From: Climacteris rufus
Lineage: Eukaryota; Chordata; Aves; Passeriformes; Climacteridae
DNA length: 64,000 nucleotides
Direction of reading: 5' to 3'
Assembly: GCA_013398175.1 (NCBI GenBank)
Contig: VZRZ01003056.1
Location: forward strand, 49,618 to 113,617
The position numbers and the translations under genes are program-made. The notes beneath the pieces are model-generated. The model had not been told where the DNA came from, made no database searches, and was given only the letters and a program-made list of their open reading frames with translations. Of the stretch, positions 40,101 to 55,100 are shown one piece after another. Each line of letters begins with the position of its first letter. Position 1 is the stretch's first letter.

Positions 40101-43100
40101 AACGGTAACCTTGAGCTGGAGAACATTCTCTGAATAGGTCAGGTCTCAATTAAATACAAGTTATTAATTTACAGAAAACCCTCTACACAGAGCACAGGTT
40201 CTAATTTTTGTAACTTTTGTTGTAACTGTTGTACAGTTCATATATAGATATTTGCAGGCATATCTAGAAAGTTGCAAAAACTCCCTTTTTATAAATCCAG
40301 TATTCTAGAACTGCTGAGCTGACAGAAAAATATTCCCTGAATTTAGAAGCAGCATGTACACAATAAAAAACGTGGGGTTTTTCCCCAAAGGATGACTGAT
40401 GAGATTGGTTAATCTGAATGTCAAAACAGAATCACCAAACATACATGGAACCTGAAATCCCCTTTCAGCATGGAACAGAGATCCTCTGCTACATCAGACA
40501 TACAGGGATGCAATGTGGCAACCAGTCTTGCATAAAATGGCAGCAAATCCAATCTGCAAACAAAGGAGAGGATAAAAAAGAAAATTAACTTAAAGATTAA
40601 AATGCATTTATGTGTACACATATGGGTACCATTTTACTTGTGAATAAAATGAATGTGTATATACTGACAGAACTACATATATGCAATGTTTGGGCTCACT
40701 TCAGATTGCAATATCATTTAAAAACAACACAAGGAGGTTAAACTACCACATCCTGTTGAAATCCTTCACAGTTAATTTCCTTCTAAACTACTGCCACAGG
40801 TAAAATGCCAAATAGCACCAACTACAGAATCTGACCTTCAATAAATTACCATACAGAAAGAAAATCCAGATCCATCTCAACAGACAAAAAGGAGTTCTTA
40901 CAGACAAGTCCATGGGTTATTGCAAGGTATCAATATTTTTTCTGAGAAGCAGCAGACATAACCAGGAAGGCAGGAACATCTTTATTTTTAAGGTGGCAAA
41001 TTTCTAAATGAATGTAGTAGTTATTACATAAAACACAGCTCAGCAGATGTCCTGTGGCCACCCTTTTCCCCAAAACTCTGCTACTACTCCCACAAAGGTA
41101 ACATTTCCAAGTTTTCTACAGCATTTCCTTATTTCCTTTTCTCTTTCCTTAATTACATGTCTTCACAGCCATTTCCTTTGCACATTTATGCAAACCAACT
41201 GTGTGCATATCACTTTTAAATTCAGAGAAACCAACTGCACTCTAAGGCCTCGTAATATCATGTAACAAGCTGAATGAAGTATTTTTGGTTTATTTTCAGA
41301 ATTTCAAGTTAATGCAGTAAACAGGTGAACTGTAGAACAAGCTGAAGTTCCTAAGTGGATAGAAACATCCTAAATTTGCATGTTTCTAAGGAGAAATAGC
41401 CTGTAAGGGAAAAATGCATCTTGAGCCTACACTTGACGAAGGATTAAGGTTTTCCCTGCTGCTAAGGAAAGGAAAAGAAAAAGAAGAAAACTGCTGACAA
41501 AAAAAATCCAAAAGCACAGAGCTTGATACACAGAGGTTGTCCTGGCACAAAGCATCAAGATAAAAACCCCAGAACAAAGCATCCACAACGGCCTCCCTTC
41601 TGCTTTCTGCTTCTGTGCCACTAGAGCACATTTCCAAAATCTTTAATATCCACTGACAGGAAAAGAGATAATTATACATTTTAATTAAGGGTTCAAAGCA
41701 TCAGAATGTACTCCCCAAAACAAGCATAGCTAGGCAGCCTCCTGATTCCACACAAGACTCCTGGTGCAGCATTGCAGGTATCTCAGTTACCTATTTAACA
41801 GTTTTTATCTCTTTTGTTAATCAATAACTGAAGCAGTATTTACATTTTTCAAGCTTGCTGGAACACACAGTCAAGGCTGACTACCCACAGCAAATGACTC
41901 CCATGTTATTAAGCATTTAGCCATTAAGTCAGAGAAGTGAAAGTCTCCCTACTTCACACACACCTACAAAAGCCAAACTAAGAGAGGACTGTGGCTGAAC
42001 TAAGGGGGTGCATTTTAACTGAGGGGATTTCTGGATGGCAACTCTGTTAAGACAAATACAAGAAAGTTTTATTCTGGTCTGAACAAGTACCTGCCTGCTG
42101 AGAGCTAATAATTTCATCTCTGTAAACTGAGCATACCTGGGGGAAAATTAAGGTCTTAGAGCACATTGTTGTTACTCCCTCACAGGACACAAAAGGTTTC
42201 TTCATGGGGAAACATACTAAGACTGGGTATTTCTAAATAGGTGAAATATAATAAGGAAAAGTCTTGGGTTAATTACTCTGAAATTGGCAATCAGACATTG
42301 AGTTAATTCCCCCTCAGGGGAGACAAAAATCGTGTTCAGGAGTGAAAATACTGCAGTAGCAGTGGCACCATCTACTGGTACCTGCAGTGCTTTGTTTTCT
42401 CCAAAAGCCTTTCTCCCTCCTGAGAAGGGGGGAAGAACTGAACTAAACCCCCCCAGCACTGATTTCTCTTCCTGCTCCTCTGCATTATGAAGCAGGATCT
42501 GCAGCAGGGATGAGTCAGTTACCCTCTGAAGTCTATGTTAAGCACCCTGAATGCAAATCTCCTTAATAAAAACTCACCACTGTCACTTAGACCACATTCC
42601 ATACACTGAAATCTAGTCAACTTCGGATCTCAGCATCACATGAACTGCACTTCTGTAAAATATCTAAGAGCACATCTTTCTTGTACCATTTCAAATGGCA
42701 GTTTATAAAAAAAAAACAAAAAACAAATGCAACCAAACAAAACCAATCAAAGAACAACCCACATAAAAACATTTCTCAAAGTCCCAAATGAAATCTCTCT
42801 AAAATGGATGTATTCAAAATTTTATGCCCAGGAAGACTGAAGGGGGCATTTTGTACATTTCTCAATTTCTGTGATTCTACAAGAAGACAGCTTAAAAAAT
42901 GAAGCAATTGAGCCAGAACTCCTGCCTCACAAGCACAATCATAATGGATAAAAGCAGTGCCTTCACAGGGCCTGAACAGGTATCAAGTGCCACCCACGCT
43001 GCTCAGTGGGAAGAGAAAGATGCTGTGGAATTGGAATGCGACCAGAGAAGCACTTTTTGCTTTGATTTCTTCCCCATGACAAACTCCTTGATCTCAAGCA

Positions 43101-46100
43101 CATCCCTGGATTTTATCCTCAGCTGAAACAGGCCACTGAAATGGTGACAAGTGAAGTTCAATGCAACAAAAAGGACCTGGCTGCTGAGAAGTCTCAGGAT
43201 GAAGAGCTGACAGTAAAAACACAGCAGGCTTACAGCTTCTGAGTTAAAATCTGCACAACACTTAAGAAGCAGCTAACTTCTGAATTAAGACAAAACAGTA
43301 ATAACACTAAAACTGATCTCTTGCTTATTAAACTTGCAGCTTCACAGATCACCATAGACAGGAACATCAGAAAATACCAGAAGCCACAACAGCCCCTATA
43401 TACTGCTTAACATGGGTCTAGAATTGTTTACAATTCAAAGCCTAAGATGAGATTTCAGACTTCTCATATTGAGGTAAAAAAGAAAAAACCTACATAGCTG
43501 CAGCATTCAGGTAAACTTAAATAATTCTGTGTATCTGCACAGGAAGATAATTCAGTTAGACAGCAAAGAACCACACACAAAAGTCCTAGAGCTGTGAGCA
43601 GTACAGGCTAAATCACTGTCTGCAGACCTGAATTAACAGGCTAATATTTAGTTTGAAATTAATCCTCCAATGCAAATGTGAAAGCCACTCGCATACTAGC
43701 ATTGAAAAATCTTTTTAAAAGGCCTTCTGTTCTGCTGGGCTGGAGGTTCAAATCACAGCTGAAAATGTAAATGTGATCCATTCATCAGTATTCAACAGAG
43801 CAGGGCAAAGATGTGTTCTAACACTGATCTACAGTGACTCGAGGAAGAAACGGCCCTTTTTGTCAAATTAAGTTTTCTGTCTTGAAGAATCCTGATTTGT
43901 CCTGATCTATCCAACCCCAGTGGGAGCAAGAAAGCTCCCTGGCAACACCAAATAATGACTTTAACTTCACACTGCCTGCATTACTCCTCAAACATGAAAC
44001 CAGTTTTACACTTTCTCCATAGAAGTGTTGTGCCTGCACATTTCCCAAAACTGATGTCAGAAGACACAGAACTTAATCTGTTAGTGAAATACCTCACATG
44101 GCTGCCAACAAAGCAGCTGAACTGAGACAGCATTAGCTGATATGCTTGGAAACTAAGTGCTTTTGGAAAAGGTACTGCTCTATCTGCACTGCTGCTCTGA
44201 AGCTTTCACAAATGACCCTCTTCAAAAACACAACCATAACGAGCTTTCTGCTCCCACAGTATCCTGGAGAGACATTGCAAAACTTCCTGGATTAGTAAAA
44301 CCAGTATGGACCAATAATGGAAGGTAAAGCCACCTCATTATGGCTCAGTGAAGAGACACACAGAGCAAAATCACTGTTAATGCACAGTGCAAAAGGCCTG
44401 GAAGCAACGTGTTATAGAACATCCAGAATGTTCCACATCAGAAAGGATGACAAATGCTGATTTGACAACACACAGAGGAACTGCTCTTTTCCCAACTGAA
44501 GTTTACTTAAACATTAGGATAGGCTGCCCTTTCAAATCATCTGCATCTATGGGCAGTTCAGCTGGTATTTACATTCCAACTGCTTGTGTTCAGAACAAGT
44601 CCAGTCAACATCCTCCTCGTCCTGCTGAGCAGGAGATGGGATCACTAATGCAGGCAGATAAACACAGCTGAACTTAGGGTCTTACAGCTGGAAGTTTGAG
44701 TGTTCATCAGTGACACAGGTCCCAGAGCAGACAGCAGGAAAAGGAATTTCAAAAGAATTGTACATCAAATGTTAGTACTCCTTAATACTGAGAATAATTC
44801 ATATTTATAACTGAAGATCAGCTGAGCCATTCACTTCAATGTTAGTTCCAACTATCAGAGACCAGAACTGTCACAAAGGGAGCAGCTCCTCGAGCCAACC
44901 CCACAATCAGTGTTAGGCTACTGAGTTCTGACAGGAAAGTCAGTATTTTTAAAATTATTGTTACCTTTAAAACAAATCTGTAGAATAATGGAATTACCAC
45001 TGGGAAGATAACAAATCAATGGTAATGTGGAAACTGTATCTGCTTCTAGGAGCTTAACTGTGTTCATAGTACAGCCTGATAACAGAAACGTTTTTAACAG
45101 TGCAATACATCAGGAATTTAACTTTTGCTTTCATGCCATCTAGGAAATCACTGAATTTATGAGCCATCACGCTGTTCCTCTTTGCAAGTACCTCCCTTTG
45201 TTGTGCACATCGATCAGCTCCTCCAAGTCATGGTCACCTAGCACAATTTAGCAGATTAGGCAAAGAAAATAATGGATTTTCAAAGGGGTTCCAAGAGTTA
45301 ATGATCAATTTGAGCCATCTGGAATCTACAGCACCAGGAAAAAGTACAGGGCAGCAGTACAAACATTACTGTATGGTCACAGACCAGCCAAGAAACCACT
45401 TCCATTTTACAAATATAGAAAATTCTCGATTATGGTAGAGCTGCAGACAAAAGTCTAAGTGATCCTGCTGAATTTCATTGCTGTAGATGTTCTAAGCTGT
45501 GAAAAAAAATTCTTCTCACATTGTGTTTTGATGCATTTCATGATTACCAGCAGGCTGATAAACAAAAATGTTACTTCCTCTGCAACCTAAATCAGGGCTG
45601 AAGAGCACCTTGTTCCATCTAACCCAGAAGATACTCAGTTGCCTGCCTCCTCTGTCATAAATTCACAGATCAGGCACAATCAGGCCTCTAGCAAAGTCTC
45701 CAAGGACTGAGGTGTCAAACCTGTAATTGTAGAGGCAAGAATACACAAGAGAATGAGAGATTATGTGCACAGTTCTACTGTGGAGTCAGGTTAATGCTTC
45801 AATCAGCAAACAAACCATGGGTTTGCACACAGCTAAGAGAACAGGGTTATCAGCACAGCAGATGCTTACTGCAGATGGGATGTAAAAATGGGCAAGAATT
45901 GAGCTTGAAAACACAGCACAAGGCGTGATTAAATGTAAGGAAAACAAAACACCAAAGTTTGTTTATTCAAAGCCAGTCTACACATATGTAGAGACAAAGC
46001 AGACACTCAAGCTGGGTTTTTTCCCCCCAGTGTTAAAAGGTACTGGAATCAAAGTAGTGTGAACTCTAACAAGAATTCCAAGATGACCATGAAACACTTT

Positions 46101-49100
46101 AAATTAAAATCAGCATCAAAACAATTTATCATGAGAAACAGGGCAAGGTGAAGGAAGAAAAGTGACTTCTTCCTAATTTCACCCATTTAAGGCACAAGTT
46201 AACCAGAGAACAGAGAAATGTATCATTCCTCCCATGAATTCAGTGTTTTTATTTTAACATTTGCAACTCTTTTTAGAAGCAAGGCTCTTCCTGTAAGTGC
46301 AGGAAACCTGCTTCCCCAGAGACAAGGAGAAAGAGCAAGAGCTCTACACAGGCAGATGTGCAGGGACAAAAGAGGCCAGGCTCAAAGTGGCTGGCCTAGA
46401 ATTGGCAGTTCCAGGAGACACAAGGCTGTTATAATGGCTGTATCCTGTATCAGAATTCATATAGCACAAGAAATCCTCCTTCCAAAGCTATACTGTGCTC
46501 TAACTGTCCACTGGCTCTCACACAAAAAAGTCCAAAAAAGTCCTGAATGGAATACAACCTCCCTTTTTGGCAGAAGGTAGGTTTTTGCTGCTGTTTTCAC
46601 AGTTAAAGAAAAGTCATGAAAAAAGATCTGCCATAAACACCAAGCACCAGGACAAGAAATTCCTTACTAAAATCCTTAATTTTTGACAAAATATTGTGGT
46701 GTGGATCAGTGATACAAAATATTTCTTTGGTGCTTGAGCATAGGCCACTCCAGAAGTGCACATCAGGAATAAACAAATGCAACTTGGACTATACACTGGT
46801 TTTAAAAAATACATGTATACATTAAATTAAATAATGAATGGGTGGATCCAGCTTGTTCCCCTTCAGTTCTTACCTTTGTCTAGGAACTATGAAAAGTGCT
46901 CGTACCAGTTTTCTTCTGTTGGCTTTTGTGTTCATATTCATGCAAAAATCCATTGCTGCCTAGAAAGGGAAAAGTTAATGCAAAACTTCACTTTAATGAA
47001 GTGAGTTTTAATTAAAGCAACAGAAAATGCTTTTCAGAAGTGGCTTTCACAGAGCTATTCCTACTACATGCAGCTGCTTTAAAAACGACCATAATGAAAA
47101 GTCTTCACTTAGAACACAGTTAGAAACATGTCCACTGAGAGGAATACAGACTGATTAAAAATTAATTCAGCTACTGCCAGACTCCAAAGCTTCCAATCTT
47201 TATTTTCTATCTGATCTAGCATTGTGGCTTTTAAGAGTGAAAAAAATTAAAATTATGACTGTACCTTGTCAATGAGGTCTCTGTTGACACAATTTGGAAG
47301 CTGCTGAAGAAAAGCATCTACTATCAGTTTTAAATGAGATCCAGTACTGGCTTCTTCATCCTCTTGTTCTAGTAAAGGGAAATAAACAAGCAGTGGGCAC
47401 CTTTAAGCTGTGAGATATCATGATTTATGAACACATTCCCCACACAGTGTATTTGTAATGTTTAGTTGTGAAGTATTCATCCACCAATCCACAAATCCAC
47501 AAATTATAAAGATGAATACAAAATTCTGATTTCCTGACATCAACTATGAAGATCTCAACCAGACCAATACCTTTACTGTTGCCTTCTAATTGCAAAACTT
47601 GTGGTATGCTTCAGAAGTTTTCCAGATTTTATTAAGTCCTGGAGAAGAGTTTAGTTTGCTCTATAGTACAATAATGAGTTATAACACCAGCACTTGGAAA
47701 GCACACTGGGAAAGAACCCTTCCTTGGCCAGAGCAACACAAAAACACTGCTTCTTGAAAAAGGATCATGATTAAGTTTGGTTTTCTTTCAGTTTGAGAAA
47801 GCTCAGCAGTAACAAGAATATCTAGGAGGCATCTGAAAGGAAAATGGAGACAGACAGACTTCAAAGAGGAGAATATGGTGGCCCCAAGTAAACTATGAAA
47901 CAAACACCCAACACTGGTAAAGTCACTGTGTGTTTACAGGCAGACAAACTCATATCTTGGAGGACTCAAGTTCCTTTTCAATTTACTGCAAGGAAGAGAT
48001 AACAAAGATGCTGCACTGTGGGAGTTTTTTTCTTAGTTTTGGAACCTACTGGGGGCAGGGGTTAGGCTTAGGTAGAGCACCACTAAGAACTCCTCCAAGA
48101 ACCACTGGCAGCTCTGACAGCCACCCAGGCTGCAAGGTGCCAGAGACACAACCAGACACCAGCAGCTCCTCTCCTGCACAGGAAGAACAAGAGACAAAGG
48201 TTCATTGAGGAAGGAGTAAAAAGGAGGAAAGGAAAAGGTTCTGGATGCTAAGACAAAAGACCCTGAAGTTTTAATGGTTAATGGAACCTCCATCTCTCAT
48301 CACCCACACCCTGATTTCACTAACATGCCATAGCCCAAATACAGCAGTTTGCAAATCTTGTTTTAATGCATTTTTCCAATTAAATATTTATAGCCACACC
48401 TTCCTGTCTCCTTCCTTTTCCCTTACAGCAATTGGTTGTCTCACCTCAGTCTTCTATTGAAACTGACTCAATGCTCTTGAAATAAATTAAAAACTAAGTC
48501 TTTGATAATGCAGTCACTTCTCCAGAGGCCCTGCTATCACAATCAATTTCAACAGTTCCCCAAATATATCTCTTCTTTCACTGCTCCTCTCCTCCCCTGG
48601 AGAACTACAGATATTCTCAGACTGTATTTTCTCCTCACAGTATGTGGATCCTTTCTAAGTGAAAAGGCATTTTTGTAGTATCTGAAGCGAGTTGGGGACT
48701 TAAAGACAGAAAATTAAAAATTTTACACTGACAAGAAATGTAACTGTTCCAGGCTTCCTTTTCTAAGGCAAACAACAAAACATGCAATTCATGTAAACAA
48801 TGAATTCACTCCTTGCTTTTCATATTTATCTTCTTGAATTCCAGTCTTCCATCACTACTACATTTTAAAACTGCTTTAATCCTTTGTCAAAAATGTACAA
48901 GTAGCAACATGTAACAATTCTGGTTAGACTATTTGTAATGGTATATCAAAATCAAATCATGCAGGATGATCATTGTAGAGACTGAAAGAAAAAGTATTTT
49001 TTCTTTCTAAACACCTTTCTATTTAATCAGAAATGCAGGCAATCCTGCACCTGGAATGTGTCCCTGCTCATGGCAGGGGGCTTGGAACTGGATTATCTAC

Positions 49101-52100
49101 AAGGTCCCTTCCAACCCATACCACTCTAGGATTCTATGATTATAACTTCACTAGATCAGGCAGGATTTTCAGTTTTAAGCCACAGAATCTCTAGCCAGTG
49201 GACTCTCTATGTGACTTTTTCCCCCATATTCTAAATATAAAATTATTTTCCTGCTTCAGAAATGAAAGCATGTAATCTGCACTGGTCCTTGGAAATCCAA
49301 AGCAGCAAATCTGATGTATCTTGCAAACTGGGCTCAAAGAAAACACCTCACTCTCTCCTCTATGAATTTGGCTCTGAACACCTGATGTTGCTTTTCCCAC
49401 TATTTGGTACCACTAAATGACAACTTTGAATTCATTAAAAAATTCTTAAAAAACAGTGTTGCTGTTTCCCTTGTAAAACTAACACAGGTAGGTTTTTAGA
49501 GGTGCCATTTGCAGCCCTTCACACACCATTAGAGGTTAGAATTCTTAAATCCTGCTATGTAAAGCCATAAGAAAAATCTTTCTTGATTAAAAAGACAGAA
49601 AGTCAGATTTCAAGAGAAGTTACAAACAGAAAATATTTTATTAGCACCCTAAGCACATTTGATGAGAAAAGTAATTTATGCACTGAAGTCTACATTCCTC
49701 TTTGTAGTCACTTTTCAGGCAACTGCCTTTACATTTGATTATTTTTTAAATAATTACATTTATTATTTTAAAAGTGGTGTGAAGGAATTGGTAACTTGCA
49801 CTCCAGAAACCTCTTTAAAATAATTTTCACTTGTATGTCAATGAAAAAATTCATGTTTTGAAAAAATGTATCACAATCCTAGCAGTTTCTAGCTACTAGT
49901 TTCATATATCAATCAATCCTTTCCCATGAATGCACTCTACAAACTAAAAGCCATCGAGCTCAAAAAAAAACAAATCAGGAAGAAGAATTCTTAAAACCAA
50001 GAATTTTACCTTGCTCATCAAGAAGCTTTTTTGTCAGATCTTCTGCCTCATCTCCACAGTCTAACTCCAGTGGATCATCATTAATATCCAGGTTCTCCAG
50101 CTCCAATTCCAGATCCTCACTCCCAGCTGCTTCTTTATTATCTTTGGTATCTTTTGAATCTATTTACAAGTTAAATAGAAATACTAAATAAATACTAATA
50201 AACTGTTGACTGTACACATGATCAGTATACAGGAAGTGTCTTAATCTTTTACACAGACAAAATAAAAGCAAAAAGCAGAACAGAAGGAAGGTGTTCATAA
50301 AATAACATGCTATATAAAAGGTCAAATAAAAAGTATTATTTTCCTTGAAAACAATGTAGGAATTTCCAGATAAAGATTCAGAAAAGAGTAGTTAATAATG
50401 TTCTTGGACCACAACACTGGTCCAACACTGAGCATTTTTCCAAGAGATTACTACCTGAGTATTTTACTGTTCTTCCAGGCCTCCTTCCAATCTCATTTGC
50501 AGACTATGCTTCATTAAAAAAAAAAAAACTTTCCAGGCAGACCACCTTATTAAAATCCTTAAATTTTTCAAAGAAAAGTGTGAGAAGCTCTAAACATCAT
50601 ATGCATGCATCATATGGAAATACAGCCTCACAAAGAAGCAATATGGTTAGAATCACAGACAAAATTAGTCTGGAAGGAACTCTGGTGATATTTCCAATTC
50701 AAGCTTTTGCTCAAAGTGCATGAACACTGCATTCACACCAGATTTCTTGGGTATTTTTCCAGTTGTTCTTAAAAATATATGAAGACAGAGATTCCAGTCT
50801 CCATGGGCAAGCTGCTCCAACATCTAAAGATCCTCACAGGGAAATTTCAGAATTATCCAAGCATGCATATTCTGTTACATTCTGAGCCAGTGATGGTGAA
50901 TTTTCATCCCATTACAAGTAAGGTCAGGAAATGCCTGGTTGGGAACTGAGGGCTGTGCCACAAGTGAGGAACCACCCAGGCCTTTTCCTCCACTGAAATT
51001 TTATGCTGACAAAGTCAGCTACCATTCATAATTTACTGAGAAAATAATGATGGGGAAAAAAATAAAACCAACATCTTTAAAAACGGGAAAACTCTTCCTG
51101 TTTCTCACAGAAAGGTTTGTATGTATTCACAATTACTTGAAACCTACAATTCTATCAATATTAAAATGCATTTCCTTTTTTTTTCCCTTAATGCCCAGAT
51201 ATAATCCCTATCCCCAATAGTTTATTCCCTAAAAATTCATCCAAACTGGTGTACTGTCCTGATTACCAAAATTTTTTTCATTACAGACTCATTACTTCCA
51301 TCAAATTTGTTCATCTGTTGGACAAGATAGGTTAAAAAAAAAAACTCATCTAAGCATCCTACCTCTTGATTCATCTTTGCTGGAATCCTTGTTCTGGGAA
51401 TATTTTTCATTATCTTTAAATAAAATTGCTGGCACAAAAGCCTTCAAGTCAATGAGATTCTCATAGAAGTTTCTAGCATCTTCATCTTCCCAGATGCCTC
51501 CCTCCAGGTCATACTCTCCAGGCTTTCCTGGTGTGAAAATATCAATACCAGGTCCATGTTCTGCAAAAACAGTGAAACCATAAGAAAGTTATTTACACAA
51601 ATTTACAATCTGCTATGGAGAGGCACCTTAAAGATTAAGAATCCTTTTAGAAAAGTGTTAATCTCTTTATTAGTACCTCTGTTTTCACCTAAACATTGCA
51701 ATGCACACTTTAAAGTGTTTTACACAATTCAATCTTAGTATTAGATCTATCAAGATGTTATCTTAAAATTGTAAATTTGATTTTGCTTGAAAATACAGAC
51801 AGTATCAGAGTGAAAGTCAGTTCAAGAAAAACCAAGCAGCACATTATGTCATATTAGAATGAAAAATTATAACAGACTTTAATAATGTTAGCATTAAAAG
51901 CAATCACCTTGAGTATGATTAACTGTATCCCACTGAGTTTTAAGAATGAAGTTTAAAAAGAGCAATTTAAAATTTAGAGGCACTGAAGAAATACAGCTTT
52001 TTGAAGTTCAAGATCATTTCAGACAAAAGAAACACCAATGATTTCAACATCACCTCAGTGTATCTCAAAGTTCAGATTTAAAGGCCTTGAAGAGCTGGGC

Positions 52101-55100
52101 CAGCCAAAAGCTGCACTTCTGCTCAGGAGGTCAGACAGCCACACCCAGGGACTTATCTGGCTTAACAATGCCTTCCTGCTCATAACATCCTGACCCAAAA
52201 TAGACTTCAAACCTATTTTTTCACAATATCAGCTTTCACATAAAAAGTAGTTTTTAAATAATAAAAATTTCATAATATTACCTGGAAATAATCAGACTAA
52301 AAACATTTTTAATTTTCCATTTATTACTCTATTACCTGAAACAAACCAGTAGAGTTATTACTAAAGTTACCATAACTACACAGCACGTACAACAGTTATG
52401 GTTACATGTTAGGTTTAGTTACTTTTTAAAAAGTAACTAAATTTATTTTCTTTTTTAAAAAGAAAATATTATTCATTAGCTGATATCCCTCAGGGGGAAA
52501 TGCTGAATGAAATGAAATGAAAGCAGCAGAAAGAACACATTGCTAAGAGGGTTTGGTCAGCTTTCCCACATCTGAGCCGAGCCCAGGGTTCTGGTTACTT
52601 GCTTTAGAAGGTGCCTTACCCTCGGGGGTTGGTTTCTCCTGGGGCAGGTCAGGCATGTTCTCATCCAAAAGATCAGCCAGAGACTGAGAATTTGCCAACA
52701 GCTTCTGGTAGGACATGGCAAACTCCTCGTACTGCTTGTGGCGGTCTTCACTCAGCTCCCCCTTGGAGTGCAGGATGCGCCTACAACAAAGCCACAGTGA
52801 GACAACTTGCTTCTTCAAAATGCATTTGAGCTATGCTGAACCACTGTGCTGAGCAAAGCTACCCTGCCCTCTCTGAGGGAACTGGGAGAATTCCAGTTCA
52901 GACTGCAATGGGGAAGATTGGAGTGACACTATTGTTTTTCCAAACCGCTCTGAATTTCCAACTTCAATCCCACTGAGGACAGGACAGCCACAGAAGCTCT
53001 AGCTTCCATCCCCAAAGAGAAAAGCTCACTCACTTTTTGCTATGATTAGGCTGTAACAGTCCTGAAAAGACTTCTGGAGTAAATCAAAACATTCAGCTTA
53101 GATGAAAGCTGGATACAAGTTGCTTTGCACCTGTAACAATCCATTTCCATATTGTTTAAATGATTACATGGTCTATCATCACCAGGAGGCTCAAAAAATT
53201 TGCAAGCAGCCCACTGACATTCCAAGAAATCAAGTTATTTTAAGGCTATCAGTCCAAATTAAGAGCAGTTATATTTGTTTCTTCAGTTGCTCTTTATTTC
53301 TTTCACAAAACTATTCTTACTTGTTTCAAATAATAATTTTTAAAATTGAAATCCATTGTCAAAAGCAACTTGCATTTGAAGGAACATAATCACTGCTTAC
53401 AAGTGCTGGAACCACTGGCCAGGCACCCTGCACTGAGAAGTCTGAAAAAAGGTGCAAATGCCACAATTCCTGAAGCAGGTTGTATAATCACATTGTCATT
53501 TGTACAATTCCATTACCATTAGGCTTTTATTATGCAACAGGCATACAGTCACAGGCTTGCCAAAAGACACAAACATTTTGTGGCATAAGAATTTTGAAAT
53601 AATTTAGGCAACATACGTTGAGGGATATCAATCTTCTTGCTCCAGGTTAATTGTAAAACAAAAGTCATCTTTGTACACAACACATTCACAGGATGAGCAA
53701 CAAAATCCTTCATGCCTGCACCAAAAGTGGGCACAGGTGTCTGCCTAGAGGGCAAGAAGCACTAATGCTGGCAAAAGTTCCATTGCCTTGACAAAGCACA
53801 CCTATTTAACATGTATTGCCTGCTCCTGCAAAGCACAGCAAGAAAAATGAACAAATTAAATAGCCACTGACTGTTGGTGAAGAGCAGTAGTTCAGTTTGG
53901 ATTCAGGAAACACCTTAAGTGTCAATTCATAGCTTTTCCATGGAGACCAATGTCCATTACATACATATTTTAAGTTTAAAATATACCAGCAGCTTTATAA
54001 GCATGAGCACTGAAGCTCTGTGCTATTATTCAAAAAACAAAAAGAGCCAAGTGCTGTAACAACAGCACAAGAGTTTCAGTTCTCAATTTCAGTTCCAGTA
54101 AGACAAGTGTGAACAAATTCAAAGAAGCAAACGAAGCAAAATTTAGAAAGCCCAGTTTGTTTGTGAACACAATTACAGTACAGCACACAGTCCTTGTCTT
54201 ACTTTGTCTCTTCAAAGCACAAGGCAAGTGCAGCACATCTTAAAAACATCCTTAATTTAGACAAAAGAAGTTTCTTCCATTGCTAACACTCAGTTTTGAA
54301 AGCTCCCTCTAGAATTTGGGAATCAAGTTGTTTCCTTCCAAGGACACAGCCCGACAGGTTTTGGTGTGCCCTCAGCTCTGTATCCAAGTGACCACCAGGT
54401 TCTATGTCATATCAAAGTCAAAGCATCAATCAAGGTACTTCTCCTAATTACCCACTTACCCAGAAAGGCTTGTGTCTGCTTTAACTCTACCTCAGTGACT
54501 GCACAGGTAACACAGTACTAAAGCACTGTTCATTTAGTATAGTAATTTTCAATTAATTCCACCAATCTGTACAGCTAAATCATTTCACAGTCACTCTCCT
54601 GACACAGAAAAATTGATGAGTTATTTACCTGACAAAATACCATAACCTAAACATATTACACAGTTGATGCACAAGAGGGAACAGTTCACTCCCTATTCAC
54701 TTCACTGATTCTGGGCTAACAGTGTGAATAAAAACTACAGCAAAAATGGATCAGATTTTTAATACATTGAAAACTGTTTTATCCAATAGGATTATCTGGT
54801 TGTTTTTTTAAAACAAGAAGAAACCAAACCAAATAAAACCACACAAATTCCATCACCTACCTACAAAAAAGAAACTTCAAAAGCAAGTGAGGAACCAACT
54901 GCACAACCACTTTCCCAAATTCACAGTTTAGGAAGATTTCTGTAGTATTCACAGACTTCCTATTAGGTAAATTTCTGTCTTGCCCTCCTCATGCCTTGCA
55001 CTTCCATAGCATGCAAATGCCAAGAATCTGTTACAGGCACTGTCAGCAAATAAAATTTGGCAACAAAGGTTTTTGATGTCTTATGTCTTTAACAAAACGT

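Larger units (their letters stand above)
38000..40444 (-). other. UPF2 introns 9 and 10 (exon 10 between them)
   Basis: Intron 9 spans 39305-40444 (donor GTATGT). Intron 10 spans 38000-39190 (donor GTTGGT, a weak match). Intron 10 carries a CR1 tail at 38145-38300. Nothing else was recognised. Confidence 0.7.
50160..52619 (-). other. UPF2 introns 4 and 5 (exon 5 between them)
   Basis: Intron 4 spans 51561-52619 and intron 5 spans 50160-51362. Intron 5 holds a degenerate CR1 at about 50645-50960 and the small inverted repeat CATATG..CATATG near 50598-50616. Intron 4 shows only AT-rich sequence. Confidence 0.7.
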